Of a stretch of 64,000 nucleotides of DNA, positions 57,159-64,000 are shown one piece after another. Under the pieces are notes generated by a model that worked only from the letters and a program-made list of their open reading frames with translations, was not told the DNA's origin and did not search any database. Source of the stretch: Okapia johnstoni. Taxonomy: Eukaryota > Chordata > Mammalia > Artiodactyla > Giraffidae. The first letter of the stretch is position 1, and every line of letters starts with the position of its first letter. Where the stretch lies: contig CM044309.1 of NCBI GenBank assembly GCA_024291935.2, forward strand, positions 97,985,628-98,049,627, in the 5' to 3' direction. A program made the translations under genes and the position numbers.

Positions 57159-58489
57159 ATACCTTTTTTATACTGAAATATAATTTTATGTTTTCTTAAA
57201 TAACTCATTTTGTATTTTCCAAAGTTTTCAAGATATTATTTCTGCAGTGCATCAATAATAACTTCATGGTTCCCCGAAGTGCTTAATTTTTGCGTATGTG
57301 TTTTGTAGGGAAAAAAAAATATTTTCTTCAAAGCAGTAGTCTCAGTGCCCCTTTTTCTGGTATAGCTTTAATAAATAAAAGAGACTCTGAAGTGAGAGGT
57401 GAAAGTTGGAGTATCACAATGGTAGTAATTACTAAGACCATCTGTCAAGGCAGTGTTCCAAGAGTGTAGGGCATTGGGTAGGTTGGCCTCACTTCACAGC
57501 AAAATCCAATTAAGGGAATTAAAGTCTGAAGCAAACCATCTCAAGATGCTGCAGCTCCAAAGATAATTTCTACCAGTGAGCTCTGTTAGGTGTGTCTTTG
57601 CCCTCTGATTATTTGCCAACCAAAGCAGAAAAAAATGTCCTTTGAGTCTCTACCGTCACACAGGACTCTGTCTCATTGGTACATGCAGTCAAAGTAATTG
57701 TAAGCCTTTCATAGATCTCCTAGAAACCTTTAATTTTGGTGCTTGCATTTGATATGATTATAAATCCATTAAAATATACTAAGCTTGTATTAAAGGCAAT
57801 TTACGTATGAGCTGACGTGAAGTGAATAAAAATTGACAAGTGGTTCTGTTTTACAGATAAACATGTATAGCTTTTAATTATTTGGGGACATGGTACATTT
57901 TTCTGTCTCAAAAACTATTTTTATTGGTTTTTTCAAAAGTTGCAGACTCAAGACACTCTGTCTGGAGTGTACGGTGAACATAGTGGGTGTCTGCTGGTGT
58001 TCACAGCCCTGCTCCCACGCTTATCTCTATTCCTTTCGTCCAGCCTCAGGACTGGAGGGAACTTAGTGGGTGGTGTTAGCTGTATTGTGAGAATAAAACT
58101 AGCTCCCATTCCTTTTTCTTTCCTTTCACACTAGCTTCAGGTCAAATGCTTTCTGGTTTTTTTTGTTTTTTTTTTTTATTCTAAGAAATAAAATATACTG
58201 AAGAATTGATTCAGCTGTCTCTAATCTTTCCCATTTTAAGTAATTATTATATTACTTACATTTTACATATGTGAATATAGTTTCATTTAAGATTTTTGTG
58301 ACTAATTTTTTTTTCAAATGTACATAAAACTTACATTAATTTAAAATTGGGATGATTTTCAACCCTATCATAAATAACCAATAAGTTGTGTATAGACTGG
58401 TAAGTATACCAAAGAACTTCTCAGTTTTAGAAACAGTGAAATTTAGAATGGTCACTGTGAAAGAATCCTTTGAAAAATAAAGAGGAGTT
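57159..58489. other. Repeat-poor sequence, possible conserved element
   Basis: 57.40-57.85 kb shows no repeat signature and contains TTACGTATGAGCTGACGTGA (57803-57822), with a TGACGT motif. T tracts lie at 58157-58181. A 64-residue frame at 57940-58134 is unremarkable. Confidence 0.4.
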
Positions 58490-58498
58490 AATTATCTA

Positions 58499-58681
58499 TG
58501 GGTTTCTCAGGTGGTGCTAATGGTAAAGAACCTGTCTGCCAATGCAGGAGACCTAAGACACAAAGATTCAATTCCTGAGTGAGGAAGATCCCCTGGAATA
58601 GGAAATGGCAACCCACTGTAGTATGCTTGCCTGGAAAATCCCATGGACAGAGGAGCCTGGCAGGCGACAGTCCATGAGAGC
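58499..58681 (+). mobile_element. 3'-truncated Bov-tA3-like SINE with target duplication
   Basis: Sense SINE with a complete head (GGGTTTCTCAGGTGGTGC) that stops at CGACAGTCCATGAGAGC, without the shared BovB tail. AATTATCTA flanks it at 58490-58498 and 58682-58690. Losing the tail while keeping the duplication is unusual. Confidence 0.92.
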
Positions 58682-59334
58682 AATTATCTAACTAATTCAC
58701 TGATCATTACAAATTTACATTTAGGATATGTCTGTTTATCTGTTAGGTGTTTCTCATGCACTGTGTAATGGGGCAGTTTTCTTGTCAGATTTTGAAGAAT
58801 GGTTAACTAGATTCCAATGAGTTTGTTTCTCTTTCTTAAAACTTATATGTATTTTCTAACATGTGACAACCTATTTAATTTTGTAAACTCATATATATAT
58901 AACCCTCTGTTTATCTCAACAGTATCTAGCATCCTACCAATTCTATGCAAAATGATATACTGGAAATTTAAAATTGATAATAGTAAATGAATTTGAAAAT
59001 ATAAAAGAGATTCAATATTGTTTCTGTGTAAAAATATTAAGATAAGTTTTGAACAATAGACAGAATACTGTAGGCAACAAATTTAACAAAATAGACATTG
59101 ATGTTTACCTAGGAATGACGAAATCTAAATGATTTAATGGTTACTTGAATGATTATTTTGGTAGCATGTAATTATAATCTTGTTTCTCCTTTTCTGTATT
59201 TTAACTTGATTGCTTGATTTGTTTCTATGAGAGAATGCTTGTTCCATTTGGATATAATCAAGTCAGGATCACAGAACTATAAATATTTATAATTTGAAAA
59301 TACTTCATTTTGTATTTATATACCTATGGGTCTG

Positions 59335-59430
59335 CTATGGATATAAAATAAGTTAATGCATTTAAAATATTTTGAACTGTGTCTAGCACATAGGAAGTGC
59401 CCTACAAGTCCTAGATAATGAGGAGGAGGA
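59335..59430 (+). mobile_element. MIR 3' fragment
   Basis: Sense MIR end: AAGTTAATGCATTTAAAATA, TGTGTCTAGCACATAGGAAG, TGCCCTACAAGTCC. Confidence 0.62.
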
Positions 59431-59561
59431 GGAAGTTGATCTAAGCCAGATATATGGAAAGTGTTGTCTAAACAATTCAGCTACTTGGTTGCAAAACCAG
59501 AACTAACAAAATTGTCGATTCTCAGTTCAGTTATTTTTCCACTATAGTACCCATTTACTCC

Positions 59562-59690
59562 TAATAATAGCTCTATTAAGTACATTTGAAGCCTCATCAT
59601 ATAGAATAGGACATTAAGGCATAGAGAGAATAAATGACATGTTCAAGGTCTTTCATTGTACGTAGTAGTTTGGTTCTAGTAACTGTTTTT
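59562..59690 (-). mobile_element. MIR-like fragment
   Basis: Antisense MIR-like order: AATAGGACATTAAGGCATAG, AGAGAATAAATGACATG, TTCAAGGTCTTTCATTG. Confidence 0.55.
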
Positions 59691-61552
59691 CAGCTCACCA
59701 GATGGCCCAGCATAAGCTCCATCATCAAAAATATAGAATTCACTAATTAAAATACATAGGAACCAGTCACCAATTTATTTCTTTTTAGACCTCAAATACT
59801 ACCAATTTGTTTAGCTGTAAAAGACTTGTCCAGGCTTAGCAAACATTTCGTATCTTCCCCCATCCACAGTGTGTTCACTTATTTCACAGTAAGCCTATAT
59901 AAAATTTCAATGTAGCATTTCTGAGAGTATTATTAAAGGATCAGAACTGATATATAAACTGAAATTCTCTTTCCATACTTACTCTCTCTATTCTTCCCAA
60001 TGGCAAAATTCTGGTGTCAGCCCCATTGGAAAGGTACATGTCAAATTTATTAACAACTCCCAGCAGTATCTTCAAAAATCCCCCTTGGTGGGCAATCCTT
60101 ACAAAACCTCCAGTTGTTGGCAGCAGCTCCAGTTTTAAATGTTAACTGATGCTAATGATGACTCTTCTGGGACTTTCTCAGTGCAAGATTGTTCTACTTC
60201 TTAGAACATCTTCCATCTCCCAAGGTTTGCTTCTAAGCACCCCATGGGGAGGGAAGATGAGAACAGAATACCTTGTTATATCTCTGAGAGTGAGTCTTTG
60301 TCTCAGTTTCATGGTATGTGGTGTATTGACTTTAGCTTTGCACTATTCACAAGTAACTAGTTACCAATTTTAAATCTAAACGTGTGCATGATACACTTTT
60401 TAAAAACATAGTGGACTCTATTTCATAGTCAATCACATTTGAATTTGCTGCCTTGAATGGATAAGAAATGGATGATACTAAAGCAGAAGTTCACAGAATC
60501 GCACACAGTTCTATGTATGCCTAGACCTGTGTATATTACCCACCACATCTGATGAAACAAAATTTGAGAGTCAACTGATTTCAGGCAATTTATGGCTTTA
60601 TAAAGCTCTTTTTTTGATTCAAGACCTATTTTGCTTGCTTAGTTTTGTTTTTAGGAAGATTTTTGTTAGTTATTTTTCATTATAAAATTTTTATCTATTA
60701 ATTTTAATAATTGTTGCAGGGGAACCTTAGTCATTTAAAAATTAAGCAGTTTAGCACTGATTTTTTTTTCTTTACTCTTGGGGAAAGATAAGTAATAAAT
60801 TATATTTGTTAACTACTGTTATAAAGTAGTAGTTATGGCTTCTAAGTAAGTCCTTCAGAAATCTGTATGTTATCAAAAACAAGCTTTTATACCAAAGCAA
60901 TATGTGAAATACAGAGGGCTCACAGAGATTATATAAGAAATTATACCAAGTTGATATTTAATGTTGCTTAAATGAGGTCATAGAATTATGAGTCATCATC
61001 ACTGTCAATGAGTCATCATCACTGCCAATCACAGAAGCAGTTACAAAGAGACACAGAACACTTCTCTCTTTGAAGCAATCTACCTGGTTGTGAGAACAAC
61101 CATCTGGGCCCTCATCATAAATATGAGACATCTAGATATGTTAAAATATATGAAAAAGGAACTGAACTGCAGGCATAAGGCTAAAATCAGTTTGATGAAA
61201 TCCAAATTTATGTAATGTTCATCTATGTAGAAAATAAAGAAGTAGAATAATTGTTTGACGGTAGGTGTTAGCATCTGGAAATGTGTGTCTTACTGCCTAC
61301 ATATTTTAAGATAATTAAATATTAAGCTTTACTGTCATTGTGGCAGCTGCCTAGTATATTAACATTATTGAGTACTCTGTGTTTCTTAGGTCCGGTTCTT
61401 ATTTATCTGCACTGGCCCACTCCCATGTTTGAAGATAAGGCTCAGTCCGTAATCTTCTATAGATTCTTCACTGTTCACTAGCCCATCCTTCCTGAGAGCT
61501 GTGGCAAAGAATCATCAATTCCTAAGTGTTAGTCAAAATAAAATAACCACAG

Positions 61553-61755
61553 TGAGTGAGTGAGTGAAAGTTGCTCAGTCGTGTCCGACTCTTTGCGACC
61601 TCATGGATTATACAGCCCGTTGAATTCTCCAGGCCAGAACTCTGGAGTGGGTAGCCTTTCCCTTCTCCTGGGGATCTTCCCAACCCAGGGATCAAACCCA
61701 GGTCTCCCACATTGCAGGTAGATTCTTTACCAGCTGAGCCACAAAGGAAGCCCCC
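61553..61755 (-). mobile_element. Bov-tA2-like SINE with 12 bp target duplication
   Basis: Antisense SINE with a TGAGTGAGTGAGTGAAAG tail, GCTCAGTCGTGTCCGACTC and the head complement CCAGCTGAGCCACAAAGGAAG. Flanks AAATAACCACAG (61541-61552) and AAATAACTACAG (61756-61767), 11/12. CpGs are still present, so it is one of the younger SINEs here. Confidence 0.97.
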
Positions 61756-61926
61756 AAATAACTACAGAGAATATAGTAAAAAAATAAAAATAAAACAACA
61801 TACATTGCTAATAAGAACCCAATTTCTTTCATGTCATATAGATGGTTTATGCAAATCAATATTCAGTAAATCTCCTTGTTATTGGTTATTAGTGATTAAT
61901 TTGGATAAATTTTACTTATAAACATG

Positions 61927-62152
61927 AATCAACCCTGAATATTCATTAGAAGGACTGATGTTGAAGCTGAAGCTCCATCTGATGTGAAGAGCTGGGAATA
62001 ATTGAGGACAGGAGAAGAAGGGGGTGATAGAGAATGAGATGGTGGGATGGTGTCACCAACTCAATGGACATGAGTTTGAACAAACTCCAGGAGATAGTGA
62101 AAGACAGGGAAGCCAGGCATGCTGCAGTCCATGCAGTTGCAAAGAGTCATAC
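61927..62152 (+). mobile_element. BovB LINE 3' part with deletions
   Basis: Sense BovB from ATCAACCCTGAATATTCATT to TTGCAAAGAGTCATAC. Two short stretches (TACTTTGGCCA and the LEKTLM region) and the terminal tail are missing. Confidence 0.9.
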
Positions 62153-63654
62153 AAGAGCAATCATTAACCATCTTTTCTTCTGTTGAATACATCCCACAGA
62201 TCTTGAGAAACTAGAACAACAAAACATTTTTTAAGCATAAAATACAACATATATGTATTCCAGTTTGGAGAGAATATTTTTTTTTAATTTTTACTAATTT
62301 ATGCATTCTAAAAAGTAAAATGTGCATATATATTTATTCAGAAAAGTACTCAGGAGTAAATTATATCTTATGTATATTCTGATCTCAGCACTGGTCCAAG
62401 AAAGAGTAATGTAAGTACATTAAAGAGAATTTACTGAATAGTGGAAGAGAACTGTATTTAATTTAAATCTGATTTTCTGGGGGAAAAAAAATCTGTTTTC
62501 AATCATGATTTGCCTTATCTCTTGCACTTCTTTACATAATCATCTAGAAGTTTAAAAACTTCATAACATGGAATTAATTATGGAATTAATTAATTATGGA
62601 ACTGATTATTAAAATTAGCTATTTTAACAGCTGACTACAAGGAGACAAAACTACAAGATTATTTTCTAGTAAGATATTTGTATAAGATGAAGATTCCTAA
62701 TTGTTGGACAGCTGTCATCATTGGGATTTATTCAAATAGCTCACCAGCCCAAACCAAAAAGCAGAAAAAGCATCTGCAAATTAACACACACACGCACACA
62801 CTTACATGCACTTTGGCATACTCTCACACATATCTGTAATAGATTATTCCAAATTACTCAAAAAGCCTATTTCCCAGACCAACTTCACATTAAAATAAGA
62901 AAATGGAACTTATAATAATAAATCATTAAAACATACATTATTACTCTTTTAATCCCATCTGTTAAGGAACTAGACTAATCATTAATCTTTTTACTTCTAT
63001 ATACATATTCCCTAAGCTCTCTCACAATTTTTATTCCAGTATTAAATAAATATCAATAGCCTATTTTTATATGGATAGTATACCTATAGTTCTTTTTGTG
63101 AATCTATGTGGAGGGACTTTTCTATTTTCAAAAGATCTGTTCCTGCTTTTTTTTTTTTTTTCATAAAGTAAAATAACAGATATTTTCATATGTTAAATTT
63201 CTTTATTACTCCTTTGATCAATTAACTCACCTGATAGGAAAGATCACTGATAGGAAGCATCAGTTTCATCTTATATAAAAGTTGCTTACAGTTATGTAAA
63301 GATTTTTTTTACCATTAAGTTTTTTCAGTAAAATTATAATAATGATGATAAAACATCAGAAAATAATGCATTCCTGTCATAAGACACTTGTCTAGTCCAT
63401 CATTTGACAAATATGCTGCCCTAAATACCTCATGTAAGAAGGAAATTAGCAAATAACACCAAAGAACATAAAGAAATAACTATAAATTCAATATCCACTT
63501 ACATGAAATTTCTGTTGCACAGATGACTATATTTCAGAATTTTACTTTTCCAAAATTATTCTGTTTAAAATGTCTTCAAAACGTATTTTGATTTATATTG
63601 TACTGTCATGTAAGAAATTGTCCTGCCATCAGACTGTAGCTCAAAGGCTTTGCC
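62153..63654. other. Unassigned AT-rich sequence with simple repeats
   Basis: A GGAATTAATTA tandem lies at 62570-62609, a CA run at 62783-62812 and a T13 tract near 63149-63161. Nothing else recognised. Confidence 0.45.
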
Positions 63655-63682
63655 TGTGTGTGTGTGTGTGTGTGTGTGTGTT
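63655..63682. repeat. (TG)n microsatellite
   Basis: About 14 TG units. Confidence 0.95.
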
Positions 63683-63710
63683 TCATGAATTATCAAATGT
63701 TTAAAGTTAC

Positions 63711-64000
63711 AGTTCAGTTCAATTGCTCAGTCTTGTCTGACTGTGCGACCCCATGGACTGCAGCACACCAGGCCTCCCTGTGCATCACCAACTCCCAGAG
63801 TTCACTCAAATCATGTCCATTGAGTCGGTGATGCCATCCAACCTATCTCATCCTCTGTCGTCCCCTTCTCCTCACACCTTCAATCTTTCCCGGCATCAGG
63901 GTCTTTTCCAATGAGTCAGTTGTTTGCATCAGGGGGCCAAAGTATTGGAGTTTCAGCTTCAACATCAGTCCTTCCAATGAATATTCAGGACTGATTTCCT
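63711..64000 (-). mobile_element. BovB LINE 3' end, runs off the window
   Basis: Antisense BovB from AGTTCAGTTCAATTGCTCAG through CATCTCATCCTCTGTCGTCC to GAATATTCAGGACTGATTTC at the last base. It is well preserved; the 5' extent is unknown. Confidence 0.95.

Larger units (their letters stand above)
58691..61540. other. Mostly unassigned; two MIR-like pieces
   Basis: A 20 bp unit ATGAGTCATCATCACTGTCA is repeated in tandem at 60988-61027. No gene recognised; frames at 60149-60373 and 61080-61274 lack domains. Confidence 0.4.

Noticed and set aside
1..64000. CRISPR array, operon or bacterial-type system
   Set aside because: No regularly spaced direct repeats with unique spacers, no compact gene clusters, and the composition and repeats are mammalian.

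Overview
This window is AT-rich mammalian intergenic or intronic DNA from a ruminant, most likely a bovid. The basis is the dense load of BovB (RTE-clade LINE) copies and of Bov-tA-type tRNA-derived SINEs, which share the BovB 3' tail, plus cetartiodactyl CHR-type SINEs. Sheep, goat, cattle and other bovids cannot be told apart from this sequence alone.

I find no convincing host protein-coding gene, rRNA, functional tRNA or CRISPR array. The long open frames are LINE remnants, antisense readings of SINEs, or microsatellite read-through. I count about 19 BovB segments, 27 Bov-tA-type SINEs or pieces, two CHR SINEs, three clear antisense L1 blocks, L2 remnants, several MIRs, three MaLR-like LTRs, a MER5-like remnant, a probable ERVL-like pol remnant, and many microsatellites.

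Layout: 1-13 kb is mostly unassigned sequence with scattered SINEs, a BovB 3' end at 3.8 kb, an MLT1-type LTR at 10.1-10.6 kb and an L2 3' end at 11.6-12.0 kb. At 13.3-15.2 kb an old L2 is split by a 1.06 kb antisense BovB. 16-26 kb carries a CHR SINE and SINEs with clear target-site duplications, separated by repeat-poor DNA. 26-39 kb is the most layered part: a BovB with a 38 bp SINE tail inside it, two abutting LTRs each holding a SINE, a SINE nested head-to-head in another SINE, a BovB whose 3' tail sits beside its endonuclease region, and a twin-primed BovB with a 5' inversion. 39-52 kb has antisense L1 blocks and more BovB and SINE copies, including a BovB reduced to tail plus part of the reverse transcriptase. 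52.9-55.7 kb and 57.2-58.1 kb are the least repetitive stretches. 55.7-56.9 kb holds the longest BovB reverse-transcriptase pseudogene.

There is no gene cooperation to describe. The content is a record of LINE activity: BovB machinery is thought to mobilise Bov-tA SINEs through the shared tail. The notable signals are insertion structures and a few possible exons or conserved elements, not a new biochemical system. Family assignments come from recognition by eye, without a database search, so edges are approximate.
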